A DNA stretch of 64,000 nucleotides, taken from NCBI GenBank assembly GCA_002471665.1, contig DKQK01000029.1:68902-132901 (forward strand). Direction: 5' to 3'. Numbering within the stretch: the first letter of the stretch is position 1; each line of letters begins with the position of its first letter. A program made the position numbers and the translations under genes. The notes under the pieces are model-generated. The model was not told the DNA's origin. It worked only from the letters and a program-made list of their open reading frames with translations, and searched no databases. The DNA comes from Gammaproteobacteria bacterium UBA7310 (lineage in GTDB: Bacteria; Pseudomonadota; Gammaproteobacteria; Pseudomonadales; Ketobacteraceae). This document shows positions 44,080 through 52,083 of this stretch, piece by piece.

Positions 44080-45666
44080 ATGAATACTTCGATAGTGACT
44101 AAACGTGGGTTAAGTGTGGGCAGCCGTGCGGAACTGATTGAACGTCAGTTCAAAGCGCTGTGCCTGGTATCGCAAACTCTTTGTCGCGCCAAAAATATTG
44201 AAGAAACCCTGGATGGTATTCTGGCAGTGTTACACAAGGAGAGCGGGCTGTTGCATGGTGTGATCACGCTCTCGGACCCTGAGCATGCAATGCTGCAGGT
44301 GGGCGCGCTGTACAGCGAAAACGAATCCGTCAGCAAGGCCTCATCCGGCGTTCGTTATCAGGCGGGTGAGGGCATTGTGGGCCGAATTCTGCAGCATAAT
44401 ACCTCCATTGTACTGGGGCGCATCTCATCAGAGCCGCGCTTTCTGGATCGGTTGGCTCTCTATGATCTGGAGTTACCGTTTATCGGGGTGCCGATTCGGG
44501 GCACGGATGGTTCTGCGATCGGTGTATTGGCGGCCCAGCCGGATGTGCCGGCGGACGACTACCTGCCGGATCGAACCGCCTTTATGGAAGCGGTAGCGGA
44601 TCTGTTATCACAAACGGTGCGCTTGCTGGTGAACGTGGAGAAGGGCCAATCCATCGCCAGTGAACGGGACGAGCTGCGCCGGGAAGTGCGGGGCAAATAC
44701 GGTTTTGAAAACATGGTGGTGGGGCATTCGGAAGGCATGCGCCAGGTGTTTGACCAGGTGCGGCGGGTGGCCAAGTGGGACAGCACGGTACTGATATTAG
44801 GTGAATCAGGCACCGGAAAGGAGTTGATCTCCAGCGCCATTCACTATAATTCGCCACGGGCCCACAACCGGTTCGTGCGCCTGAATTGCGCCTCCCTGCC
44901 GGAAACCCTATTGGAATCGGAATTGTTTGGCCACGAGAAAGGTGCGTTCACCAATGCGGTGAAACAGCGCAAAGGGCGCTTCGAGCAAGCCGACGGCGGC
45001 ACCCTGTTCCTGGATGAAATCGGAGAGATCTCCCCCATGTTTCAGGCCAAGCTACTGCGTATCCTGCAGGAAGGTGAGCTGGAGCGGGTAGGGGGCGGCC
45101 AAACCATCAAAGTGGACGTGCGCATTGTCGCCGCCACCAACCGCAACCTGGAAGCGGAGGTGGAGAAAGGCAAGTTCCGTGAGGATCTGTACTACCGCTT
45201 GAACGTAATGGCCATCCGCTTACCGGCGCTGCGGGAACGCATTGTGGATGTGCCGGAGCTGTCGAAGTTTCTACTCAGTAAAATAGCCAAACAGCAGGGA
45301 CGGGATCTGCGCCTGACGGATAACGCGATCCGTATGTTAATGGGTTACGACTGGCCCGGTAATGTACGTCAGTTGGAAAACTGTCTGGAGCGGGCGTCGG
45401 TGATGAGCGAAGAGGGCACCATTGATTGTGACGTCATTGCCTTACCCGATAACTACGGTGGTGGCAGTGCCATTATCCCTTCGGCCCACAATATCGTGCC
45501 TGAAGTGGACCTGAACAATCCGGAAATGGATGAACGTGAGCGTTTGATTGCGGCACTGGAGCAGGCCGGCTGGGTGCAGGCCAAGGCGGCACGCCTGCTG
45601 GGTATGACCCCACGCCAGATTGCTTATCGCATTCAAACCATGAAGATCAACGTACGCAAAATATAA
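44080..45666 (+). CDS. nifA: Nif-specific sigma-54-dependent activator NifA
   Basis: This is the master activator of nif operons (528 residues). An N-terminal GAF domain (about 30-180) is followed by an AAA+ domain with Walker A GESGTGKE near residue 242 and Walker B GGTLFLDEIGEI, and a C-terminal Fis-type helix-turn-helix (QAKAARLLGMTPRQIAYRIQ). The sigma-54-contacting loop reads GAFTNA at residues 288-293 instead of the nearly invariant GAFTGA. There is no cysteine-rich interdomain linker like that of oxygen-sensing rhizobial NifA, consistent with oxygen control through NifL. Confidence 0.95.
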   Translation: MNTSIVTKRGLSVGSRAELIERQFKALCLVSQTLCRAKNIEETLDGILAVLHKESGLLHGVITLSDPEHAMLQVGALYSENESVSKASSGVRYQAGEGIVGRILQHNTSIVLGRISSEPRFLDRLALYDLELPFIGVPIRGTDGSAIGVLAAQPDVPADDYLPDRTAFMEAVADLLSQTVRLLVNVEKGQSIASERDELRREVRGKYGFENMVVGHSEGMRQVFDQVRRVAKWDSTVLILGESGTGKELISSAIHYNSPRAHNRFVRLNCASLPETLLESELFGHEKGAFTNAVKQRKGRFEQADGGTLFLDEIGEISPMFQAKLLRILQEGELERVGGGQTIKVDVRIVAATNRNLEAEVEKGKFREDLYYRLNVMAIRLPALRERIVDVPELSKFLLSKIAKQQGRDLRLTDNAIRMLMGYDWPGNVRQLENCLERASVMSEEGTIDCDVIALPDNYGGGSAIIPSAHNIVPEVDLNNPEMDERERLIAALEQAGWVQAKAARLLGMTPRQIAYRIQTMKINVRKI

Positions 45667-45722
45667 CTCTCTCCAGGCACTGACATTGGTGCCGTTCCCT
45701 ACATCCTGAATTGTGAAATTGT

Positions 45723-45738
45723 TGTAACAAAGGCCACA
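45723..45738. promoter_or_regulatory. NifA upstream activator sequence (nifB)
   Basis: TGTAACAAAGGCCACA, an exact TGT-N10-ACA, 51 bp upstream of the nifB -24 element. Confidence 0.65.
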
Positions 45739-45789
45739 ACGAACAAGCTGCAAGAAAATTAAGTACTGTAAAAACAGTGAGTTAAGAAT

Positions 45790-45805
45790 AGGCACAGCCA
45801 TTGCA
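45790..45805 (+). promoter_or_regulatory. Sigma-54 promoter of nifB
   Basis: AGGCACAGCCATTGCA: GGCAC and TTGCA at exact spacing, 45 bp before the nifB ATG. Confidence 0.8.
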
Positions 45806-45850
45806 CTTCTTCTCATACGTTTGGGTGAAACAGCTAGAGGAGTTCTCGTG

Positions 45851-47371
45851 ATGGAACTGACAGTGCTAGATCAAGAAGCGAATAATAGTGAAGCCAGTAG
45901 CTGCGTCTCTGGGTCATGTGGCAGCGACAATGATCAGATGAGCCATTTGACGGATGAGATCCGTGAAAAAGTACAGAACCACCCGTGTTACTCCGAGGAG
46001 GCGCATCATTACTTCGCACGGATGCATGTGGCGGTCGCACCAGCCTGTAATATTCAATGCCACTACTGCAATCGCAAGTACGATTGTTCAAATGAATCCC
46101 GCCCGGGTGTGGTGTCTGAGCTGCTGACGCCGGAAGAGGCTGTCATGAAAACCAAAGCTGTGGCGGCCACCATTCCGCAGATGACCGTGCTGGGCATTGC
46201 CGGGCCGGGTGATCCGTTGGCCAATCCGGAGCGAACTTTCGATACCTTCCGTATGTTGTCGGAACAGGCACCGGACATCAAATTGTGTGTGTCCACCAAT
46301 GGACTGTCATTGCCGGAATCGGTTGACGAGTTGGCGAAGCATAACATCGACCATGTAACCATCACCATCAACTGTGTTGATCCGGCGGTGGGTGAAAAAA
46401 TCTATCCCTGGATCTATTGGAACAACAAGCGAATCCGCGGCAGGAAAGCAGCCAAAATACTCATCGATCAACAGCAGAAAGGCCTGGAGATGTTGGTGGA
46501 ACGCGGCATCTTGGTGAAGGTGAACTCGGTGATGATTCCAGGTGTAAACGATGAACACCTGAAAGAGGTAAGCCGTATCGTTAAACAGAAGGGCGCATTC
46601 CTGCACAACGTTATGCCGCTTATTGCGGAAGCCGAGCACGGTACGTTCTATGGTGTGATGGGGCAGCGTGGTCCGGAACCGGAGGAACTGCAGGATCTGC
46701 AGGATGCCTGTGCCGGTGATATGAACATGATGCGTCATTGCCGCCAATGCCGGGCGGATGCGGTGGGCCTGTTGGGCGAAGATCGGGGTGAGGAGTTCAC
46801 CCTGGATAAAATCGCCGAAATGAACATCGACTACAACGCTGCCATGAAGACACGAAAGGTGGTGCACGAAGGCATCATCGAAGAGTTGGATGAGAAACGT
46901 GCCAAACGTGAACGTCTGGCGGCTGTCAGCATTCCCGAACCCAAAGATCAGATTGCAGCGCACTACCGGCCGGCATTGATGGCGGTTGCCACCAGTGGTG
47001 GCGGATTGGTAAACCAGCATTTCGGGCACGCGACTGAGTTTCTGGTGTACGAGGCGTCGCCTACCGGAGTGCGCTTCATCGGCCACCGCAAAGTCGATCA
47101 GTACTGTATTGGTGGTGATACCTGCGGCGAAAAGGAATCGGCGTTGAGCGGTAGTATTCGAGCGCTGAAAGGCTGTGAATCGGTGCTGTGTTCAAAGATC
47201 GGTTACGAACCCTGGTCGCTACTGGAAGAAGCCGGTATCGAACCCAATGGCGAACATGCCATGGAACCGATCGAGGAAGCCGTATTGGCAGTGTACAAGG
47301 AAATGATTGCCGCCGGAAAACTGGACGAAGCAGCACCGGAAGAAGCGGCACAACAGGTAAATGCGGGATAA
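45851..47371 (+). CDS. nifB: FeMo-cofactor biosynthesis radical SAM protein NifB
   Basis: NifB makes NifB-co, the 8Fe-9S-C precursor of FeMo-co. The 506-residue protein has the radical-SAM cluster motif with C66, C70 and C73 (ACNIQCHYCNRKYDC), a TIM-barrel region with VNSVMIPGVND, a second Cys set (CRQCRADAVG), and a C-terminal NifX-type cofactor-carrier domain from about residue 375 (LVNQHFGHATEFLVYE). The ATG at 45851 lies just after GAGGAG; an in-frame ATG at 45821 adds ten residues. It is followed by fdxN. Confidence 0.97.
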   Translation: MELTVLDQEANNSEASSCVSGSCGSDNDQMSHLTDEIREKVQNHPCYSEEAHHYFARMHVAVAPACNIQCHYCNRKYDCSNESRPGVVSELLTPEEAVMKTKAVAATIPQMTVLGIAGPGDPLANPERTFDTFRMLSEQAPDIKLCVSTNGLSLPESVDELAKHNIDHVTITINCVDPAVGEKIYPWIYWNNKRIRGRKAAKILIDQQQKGLEMLVERGILVKVNSVMIPGVNDEHLKEVSRIVKQKGAFLHNVMPLIAEAEHGTFYGVMGQRGPEPEELQDLQDACAGDMNMMRHCRQCRADAVGLLGEDRGEEFTLDKIAEMNIDYNAAMKTRKVVHEGIIEELDEKRAKRERLAAVSIPEPKDQIAAHYRPALMAVATSGGGLVNQHFGHATEFLVYEASPTGVRFIGHRKVDQYCIGGDTCGEKESALSGSIRALKGCESVLCSKIGYEPWSLLEEAGIEPNGEHAMEPIEEAVLAVYKEMIAAGKLDEAAPEEAAQQVNAG

Positions 47372-47380
47372 ACCCGGTCA

Positions 47381-47412
47381 GCTCATACCATGGCAGGTGT
47401 TGTGGTGTGAGC
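47381..47412 (+). other. Stem-loop between nifB and fdxN
   Basis: GCTCATACCA pairs with TGGTGTGAGC (10 bp with one G-U) around a 12-nt loop. No U-tract follows, so it is more likely an mRNA processing or stabilising hairpin than a terminator. Confidence 0.5.
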
Positions 47413-47443
47413 GATCACCAAATCAGTAGAGAGGAATTTGGTC

Positions 47444-47722
47444 ATGGCACTGAGTATTGTTGAATCCTGTGTAAACTGCTGGGCCTGCTACGACGTGTGC
47501 CCCAGTAATGCAATTTATTCAAGCTCGCCGCACTTCAAAATCAACCCGAAAAAGTGCACAGAGTGCGAAGACGATTACAAGCACCCACAGTGCGCGAGCA
47601 TCTGCCCCATCGAGGGCGCCATACTGGATGCGGCTGGTGAATCCATGAATCCGGCGGGCTCATTGACGGGCATCCCGCCAGAAAAGCTGGAAGAGGCCAT
47701 GCGCGAGATACAGGCTCGGTAA
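47444..47722 (+). CDS. fdxN: 2[4Fe-4S] ferredoxin FdxN
   Basis: This 92-residue ferredoxin has two cluster motifs: CVNCWACYDVCP and a second with the insertion typical of the nif type (KKCTECEDDYKHPQCASICP). In Azotobacter FdxN helps supply electrons to NifB and FeMo-co assembly. GAGAGGA precedes the ATG at 47444. It is 7 bp upstream of nifO. Confidence 0.94.
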   Translation: MALSIVESCVNCWACYDVCPSNAIYSSSPHFKINPKKCTECEDDYKHPQCASICPIEGAILDAAGESMNPAGSLTGIPPEKLEEAMREIQAR

Positions 47723-47728
47723 GCTGCT

Positions 47729-48178
47729 ATGTCAGTGCCGGTACTGGAATTCTATGAAAAGCCCGGTTGCATCAATAACCGTAAACAAAAGGCGTTATTG
47801 ACGGCCGCCGGGTTTGAATTGAATGTACATAACCTGTTGACGCAGCCATGGCAGGTAGAAACGCTACGTTGCTATTTCGAGGGTTTGCCATTGCCCCAGT
47901 GGTTTAACCCCAGTGCCCCGCGTATCAAGCAGGAGCAGATCAAGCCGTTTCTGCTAACAGAAGAGCAGGCACTGGCGGAAATGGTAAAGGATCCTCTACT
48001 GATTCGGCGGCCGTTGATTGGTTGTGGCAGCCTGCGTCGGGCAGGCTTTGATCTGGATACCTGGCTTCCGTTGTTGAATGGACAGGCCGCCGATACGATT
48101 TCGGTGCCGGACGATATAGAGACCTGCCCCCGTCAGACGCAGTTGGAACGGGGTAAAGCTGGAGGTTGTGAAGCATGA
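47729..48178 (+). CDS. nifO: Nitrogenase-associated ArsC/Spx-like protein NifO
   Basis: This thioredoxin-fold ArsC-family protein has 149 residues, a single N-terminal cysteine (EKPGCINNRKQKALL) and the ArsC-type LIRRPLIGCGSLRRAGFD. It occupies the nifB-fdxN-nifO-nifQ position of Azotobacter, where NifO affects molybdenum use and nitrate repression. It shares ATGA with nifQ. The biochemical function is not established. Confidence 0.88.
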   Translation: MSVPVLEFYEKPGCINNRKQKALLTAAGFELNVHNLLTQPWQVETLRCYFEGLPLPQWFNPSAPRIKQEQIKPFLLTEEQALAEMVKDPLLIRRPLIGCGSLRRAGFDLDTWLPLLNGQAADTISVPDDIETCPRQTQLERGKAGGCEA

Positions 48179-48846
48179 ATGCACGGGCAAAGCTAACCAA
48201 GCAGGGTTGGACCCGGATTCGCCTTGGAGCAGAGGCTGACACCAACGGCTCAGAACATCATTCTGTCACCGATAATCCACTGGCAGTCAGAGATCAGATG
48301 CAGCATGCCCGATTACTTTCCCGTTTGATCAGCAGCCAGCGCCAGGGGCGGGGATGTTTGCCGTTTTGTCTGGGGCTGATGCCGGTGGAATTTGTCTGGG
48401 TAGTGACACAGCATTTTGCTGAATGCCCCACGTTGAATGCGATCCTGGATGTAACACTGCCTGCGAACAGTGTTGCCGTTGACAAGGGGCGACTGCGTCA
48501 GGACCTGTTAACCCTGCGTCAGGATGAGTGGGTGGAGATACGGGATCTGTTACTGTCCGCACGGGCCGGCAAAGACAGCTTTGAATTGCATCTGGCCGCT
48601 ATCGTGGCGGCAGCCTGCCTTGGGGGAGACCACTTATGGCGGGATCTTGGATTAGGCACACGTACTGAACTCAGTGAGTTGATGCAGGTGTATTTTCCGG
48701 ATCTGGCATGGCGCAATGCCGCCGACATGAAGTGGAAAAAGTTTTTCTACAAACAGTTGTGCGAACAGCAGGGGGGGTATGTGTGCCGTGCGCCCAGTTG
48801 CGACCAATGCGCAGCGTATGACGATTGTTTTGGCCCGGAAGACTGA
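48175..48846 (+). CDS. nifQ: Molybdenum-donor protein NifQ
   Basis: NifQ delivers molybdenum for FeMo-co assembly through a Mo-Fe-S cluster. The 223-residue protein ends with the diagnostic C-x4-C-x2-C-x5-C (CRAPSCDQCAAYDDC) and contains the helical region with GDHLWRDLGLGTRTELSELM. It is translationally coupled to nifO. The N-terminal 35 residues are less conserved in character. Confidence 0.93.
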   Translation: MNARAKLTKQGWTRIRLGAEADTNGSEHHSVTDNPLAVRDQMQHARLLSRLISSQRQGRGCLPFCLGLMPVEFVWVVTQHFAECPTLNAILDVTLPANSVAVDKGRLRQDLLTLRQDEWVEIRDLLLSARAGKDSFELHLAAIVAAACLGGDHLWRDLGLGTRTELSELMQVYFPDLAWRNAADMKWKKFFYKQLCEQQGGYVCRAPSCDQCAAYDDCFGPED

Positions 48847-48863
48847 ACATAGGAGTAATGAAC

Positions 48864-49652
48864 ATGAAAGCCTATCGCTGTATATCGGTTGAAGAAGCGG
48901 AAGAGCTGATACTGGGCTCCCACACACTGATCCTCGACATGCGTGACTTCCGCTCCTATATGGCGGGACATCATCCAAAGGCATTGCATTTGAGCGACAG
49001 TAATCTTCGCTCATTGCTGAAACACACCGCGAAGCATGTGCCAATTCTCATTTATTGCTACCACGGCAATTCCAGTCAGGATATGGCGCAACTGTTTGGT
49101 GATTTCGGATTTGAACAGGTGTACAGCCTTGATGGCGGATGGGAGGCCTGGTTTCAAGTGATCACACCACCCACCAAACCATTGAGCAATATGTTGTGCG
49201 GCTGGCTCGAACTCCATAGCTTTGACCCGGACAACCTGGATGCCAAAGGTGAGAACCACCATACTGCATTGATGGTTGCGGCACTCGAATCCAATCTTGA
49301 GGTGTGTGAAGAGCTACTGGAAAAAGGGGCCTCGATTCATCCGCTGAATAAAGATGGCAACAATGTGCTGTGGTCGGCCTGTGTGGCAGGCAATATGAAT
49401 CTGATTCGTTTATTGGCCCGGCATGGTGTCGACATCAATAATCAGAATGATAATGGTGCCACGGCATTGATGTACGCCGCCTCCCACGGGAAAACCGGCA
49501 TTGTGCAATTGCTGATGGAGTTGGGGGCAAAGAAAGATCTGGTAACGCTTGATGATTTCAGCGCGTTGGATGTGTGTGCCGACCGCGAGACGCTGAAATT
49601 GCTGCGCAACTGGGGAGCAGAACCCAGCCTCGGTCAGGTACAGCACTACTAA
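48864..49652 (+). CDS. rhdN: Rhodanese-ankyrin fusion protein RhdN
   Basis: This 262-residue protein has a GlpE-like rhodanese domain (about 1-105) with active-site C65 in YCYHGNSSQ, followed by ankyrin repeats (about 120-255; NHHTALMVAALESNLEVCEE, NGATALMYAASHGKTGIVQL). It corresponds to the nif-linked RhdN of Azotobacter. A role in sulfur handling for nitrogenase cofactors is inferred. AGGAG at 48851-48855 is better spaced for the ATG at 48864 than for the one at 48858. Confidence 0.9.
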   Translation: MKAYRCISVEEAEELILGSHTLILDMRDFRSYMAGHHPKALHLSDSNLRSLLKHTAKHVPILIYCYHGNSSQDMAQLFGDFGFEQVYSLDGGWEAWFQVITPPTKPLSNMLCGWLELHSFDPDNLDAKGENHHTALMVAALESNLEVCEELLEKGASIHPLNKDGNNVLWSACVAGNMNLIRLLARHGVDINNQNDNGATALMYAASHGKTGIVQLLMELGAKKDLVTLDDFSALDVCADRETLKLLRNWGAEPSLGQVQHY

Positions 49653-49677
49653 ACACGATACGTAACAGGAGACTCAT

Positions 49678-50013
49678 ATGTCCACTGACAACCCGTCCAG
49701 CACCGAAGCGATCATTCGCGATCAATTGGCGCAGAATCCGGTGATTCTGTACATGAAAGGAACGCCGGACGCGCCGGAGTGTGGCTATTCCGGTGCAGCC
49801 GTGGCCGCCCTCAAGCAAACCGGTAAGCCTTTTGCATTTGTGAACGTATTGCAATCCCCCTTTATTCGGGAACGGTTGCCACGGGTATCCAACTGGCCCA
49901 CTTTTCCCCAGCTGTTTGTTAAAGGAGAGCTGATTGGTGGTAGCGATATTATTGTTGCCATGGTGGGTGATGGTTCGTTGATGCCCATGCTGGAAGAAGC
50001 CGAGGCGGTGTAG
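49678..50013 (+). CDS. Monothiol glutaredoxin (Grx4/Grx5-like, nif-associated)
   Basis: This 111-residue monothiol glutaredoxin has C35 in the active-site motif CGYS, where the common version is CGFS. The segments PVILYMKGTPDAP, NWPTFPQLFVKGELIGGSDI and LMPMLEEAEA fit the family. Such proteins carry [2Fe-2S] clusters. AACAGGAG precedes the ATG, and the gene ends immediately before the BolA gene. It matches the nif-linked glutaredoxin of Azotobacter by position. Confidence 0.92.
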   Translation: MSTDNPSSTEAIIRDQLAQNPVILYMKGTPDAPECGYSGAAVAALKQTGKPFAFVNVLQSPFIRERLPRVSNWPTFPQLFVKGELIGGSDIIVAMVGDGSLMPMLEEAEAV

Positions 50014-50280
50014 ATGCAGACGGAACAGGTAGTCCAACGAATTGAAGCTGCCCTGCCTGGTGCAGAAGTCAGTGTGGAAGGAGAGGATTGCAGCTTTTCA
50101 GTTGTGGTGCTGAGCCCGGAATTTGCCGGCCTGCCGGTGGTGAAACGCCAGCAGAAAGTACTTGCAGCGTTTTCCACCGAATTGCAAACGGGCGAACTGC
50201 ATGCATTGACGGTAAAGGCGCACACGCCTGAGGAATGGAAGTCGTTTCAGCAGGCAGGTCTGACGCAAATTGAAATGTGA
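50014..50280 (+). CDS. BolA-family protein, partner of the adjacent glutaredoxin
   Basis: This 88-residue BolA/IbaG-like protein has the class II KH-like fold with SFSVVVLSPEFAGLPVVKRQ and ELHALTVKAHTPEEW. The ATG follows the glutaredoxin stop directly, an arrangement that predicts co-translation. BolA and monothiol glutaredoxin form [2Fe-2S]-bridged heterodimers, so a dedicated cluster-trafficking pair for nitrogenase is inferred. Confidence 0.88.
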   Translation: MQTEQVVQRIEAALPGAEVSVEGEDCSFSVVVLSPEFAGLPVVKRQQKVLAAFSTELQTGELHALTVKAHTPEEWKSFQQAGLTQIEM

Positions 50281-50306
50281 GGCTCTGACAGAGAGGGGAG
50301 TAGCTC

Positions 50307-51035
50307 ATGAGTGATGTACCGAATCTAAGCCGGGAGGCGGCACTGCGGATTGCTCTGGCATCCAGGGTTTTGCCCGGGATTGATCTGCGGCAGCTGCTGG
50401 ACGTGTTGCACCGCCGCATACCCGGTGAGCTGAATGAGGAATCCCTGACCACGGTGACCGTAACGGATCTGAAAACCGGATTCGGCAGCGCCGATGGTGA
50501 GGAGGACGGAGAAGACATCAGTGTGGGTTTACCTGCGCTGAAGGAAGCCGTGCGTATTCTTTGGGGCGAGCTGAGTGACGATAACCTGCCTGAGATTGTA
50601 CCCTGTGAAACGCCCCTTGATAATGCCATTCGGGTGGCGGTGGCTTCTAACAGTGGTGAATCGCTCAACGGCCATTTCGGATCCTGTATCCGTTTTCTGG
50701 TGTATGAGATGAATGCAGAGCAGATCCGCCTGATTGGTATTCGCTCCGCCCTGGAAGCCGATTTTTCTGATGATCGCAATGGTTACCGAACGGATCTTAT
50801 TCGTGATTGCCACGTACTATACGTGGTGTCCGTGGGGGGGCCGGCCGCGGCCAAGGTGGTGCGGGCCGGCATTTATCCCATTAAGCAGATCGATGGGGGA
50901 GAAGCCTTGGAAGTGCTGGCCAAATTGCAGACGGTCATGGCCGGTTCTCCACCGCCCTGGCTGGCCAAAATTCTGGGCGCTGATCCTGAAGATCGAATTC
51001 GATACCATCGTGATGAAGAACAGATCGCCAGTTAG
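50307..51035 (+). CDS. nafY: NafY/NifY-type nitrogenase cofactor carrier
   Basis: This 242-residue protein has an N-terminal helical domain like that of NafY (ALRIALASRVLPGIDLRQLL) and a C-terminal NifX/NifY-type cofactor-binding domain (about 115-225) with LNGHFGSCIRFLVYEM and VVSVGGPAAAKVVRAGIYPI. It is a paralogue of the nifY product at 58197-58904; both share HFGSC, GGPAAAKV and SPPPWLAK. In Azotobacter NafY binds FeMo-co and stabilises apo-dinitrogenase. GAGAGGGGAG precedes the ATG. A strong terminator follows. Confidence 0.88.
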   Translation: MSDVPNLSREAALRIALASRVLPGIDLRQLLDVLHRRIPGELNEESLTTVTVTDLKTGFGSADGEEDGEDISVGLPALKEAVRILWGELSDDNLPEIVPCETPLDNAIRVAVASNSGESLNGHFGSCIRFLVYEMNAEQIRLIGIRSALEADFSDDRNGYRTDLIRDCHVLYVVSVGGPAAAKVVRAGIYPIKQIDGGEALEVLAKLQTVMAGSPPPWLAKILGADPEDRIRYHRDEEQIAS

Positions 51036-51036
51036 C

Positions 51037-51067
51037 AAAAAGGGCATGTGATCATGCCCTTTTTTTT
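51037..51067. terminator. Bidirectional rho-independent terminator
   Basis: AAAAAGGGCATG-TGAT-CATGCCCTTTTT: perfect 12-nt arms and a 4-nt loop, with eight T on the plus strand and five on the minus. It ends nafY and the convergent nif11 gene. Confidence 0.93.
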
Positions 51068-51076
51068 GACTGTGGT

Positions 51077-51295
51077 TCAGGCTCGTAACAGGGCCTTTGC
51101 CAGCCGCTCAGACAGTTGATCCTCGGTAAACTGAGGTTCGTTGGGGGGGTACAGTGAATCTTCATCAAACTCAAAACCATTGTCCCGCGCCAGTGCGAAC
51201 ATTTCTTTCATTTTTACACAGGCTTTCAGCTTCTCAGCCAGCTCGGGTTCGGATTTCGCCTTGGCAGAAAATCCAGCGATTGCTTCAACAGACAT
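51077..51295 (-). CDS. Nif11-family protein
   Basis: This 72-residue protein matches the Nif11 domain: SVEAIAGFSAKAKSEPELAE, a middle helix with MKEMFALARDNGFEFDED, then a short acidic tail. Nif11 proteins are common beside nif genes but have no known function; the domain is also used as a leader in some modified-peptide precursors. This copy has no Gly-Gly cleavage site and no Cys-rich core after the domain, so a stand-alone role is more likely. It has its own sigma-54 promoter and NifA site. Confidence 0.85.
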   Translation of the reverse strand: MSVEAIAGFSAKAKSEPELAEKLKACVKMKEMFALARDNGFEFDEDSLYPPNEPQFTEDQLSERLAKALLRA

Positions 51296-51343
51296 AGTGC
51301 TTATCTCTCTTACAGGTTGTTATTCAAGGTGCAAGGGAGCAAT

Positions 51344-51359
51344 AGCAGAAAGCGGGCCA
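51344..51359 (-). promoter_or_regulatory. Sigma-54 promoter of the Nif11 gene
   Basis: On the minus strand the site reads TGGCCCGCTTTCTGCT, with GG/GC at exact spacing, 49 bp before the ATG. Confidence 0.75.
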
Positions 51360-51442
51360 ACAGCAGGGTTCTGAAACAGGATCTTGAAACGTGCTAAGTG
51401 ATTGATTATCTGAAAGTGTTGCGCCCACGGAGCTGACTCCCT

Positions 51443-51458
51443 TGTGTGCTTTACGACA
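51443..51458. promoter_or_regulatory. NifA upstream activator sequence (Nif11 gene)
   Basis: TGTGTGCTTTACGACA, an exact TGT-N10-ACA, 83 bp upstream of the -24 element of the Nif11 gene. Confidence 0.65.
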
Positions 51459-51479
51459 GCCAGTTGCTTCAGGGTGGGT

Positions 51480-51827
51480 TTACGACATTCCGGCCGTACG
51501 GGTGGCGGCCCAATCGGTGATGGCCGGCACAATCTCTTCCCAAGGGTAGTCAGTGACGGGTTCCACGCCCCTGGCCCTTAATTTATCCGCCGGGCCGTCG
51601 CCCACTTTCGCCACAAAGACAGCCTCACAGTCGCCTATTGTGTCCAGTATTTTCTGCAGGGCAGATCTGTCGCCATGTCCACCAAGACAATAGTGATCCA
51701 CATGACGCTGTTCCACCAGCTGTACACCGGTTTCGTGCAGAGCATAAATGAAAAACAGTTTGGCGTGGCCGAAGTGTTCATCCACCGCTACGCCGTGTTT
51801 TGATGCCACCGCGATCTGAATGGCCAT
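51480..51827 (-). CDS. NifX-type single-domain cofactor-binding protein
   Basis: This 115-residue protein consists only of the NifX/NifB C-terminal type fold: AIQIAVASKHGVAVDEHFGH, a conserved HVDHYCLGG and EAVFVAKVGDGPADKLRARG. It is closer to the C-terminal domain of NifB (which has VDQYCIGGDTCG) than to NafY. The ATG at 51827 follows AAAGGAAA; an upstream in-frame ATG at 51899 lies beyond the probable promoter. A carrier for NifB-co or a related cluster is inferred. Confidence 0.85.
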   Translation of the reverse strand: MAIQIAVASKHGVAVDEHFGHAKLFFIYALHETGVQLVEQRHVDHYCLGGHGDRSALQKILDTIGDCEAVFVAKVGDGPADKLRARGVEPVTDYPWEEIVPAITDWAATRTAGMS

Positions 51828-51871
51828 TGCTGTTTCCTTTCTCAGTAAGACGTAATCAATGACAGTCTTGC

Positions 51872-51887
51872 TGCAAAATTCACACCG
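51872..51887 (-). promoter_or_regulatory. Candidate sigma-54 promoter of the NifX-type gene
   Basis: On the minus strand the site reads CGGTGTGAATTTTGCA. The -12 TTGCA is perfect and the -24 GG is present, but the CAC part is poor. It is 45 bp before the ATG. Confidence 0.5.
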
Positions 51888-51905
51888 CAGGATCAACAAA
51901 AAAAC

Positions 51906-51921
51906 TGGTTCAGATCTTGCT
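51906..51921 (+). promoter_or_regulatory. Possible sigma-54 promoter toward the 68-residue gene
   Basis: TGGTTCAGATCTTGCT has exact GG/GC spacing and a TTGCT -12, but lies 163 bp from the gene. The nearest NifA site is downstream of it, so this is weak. Confidence 0.3.
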
Positions 51922-51967
51922 CTATATCAATGTAATTACAGAAAACGGTGTAGTTTGTTCGAAATCC

Positions 51968-51983
51968 TGTGGCAGATACCACA
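51968..51983. promoter_or_regulatory. NifA upstream activator sequence
   Basis: TGTGGCAGATACCACA, an exact TGT-N10-ACA with a nearly perfect palindrome. It is 81 bp upstream of the minus-strand -24 element of the NifX-type gene and could also serve the divergent 68-residue gene. Confidence 0.7.
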
Positions 51984-52083
51984 CAGCCTATGGCTTTCGT
52001 CGTGATTGCTTCACGTTTTTTGTAATGGGTCACCACTACGAAAATCCGACGTTACGACTTTGAGATAGAGAGAGGATCACATC

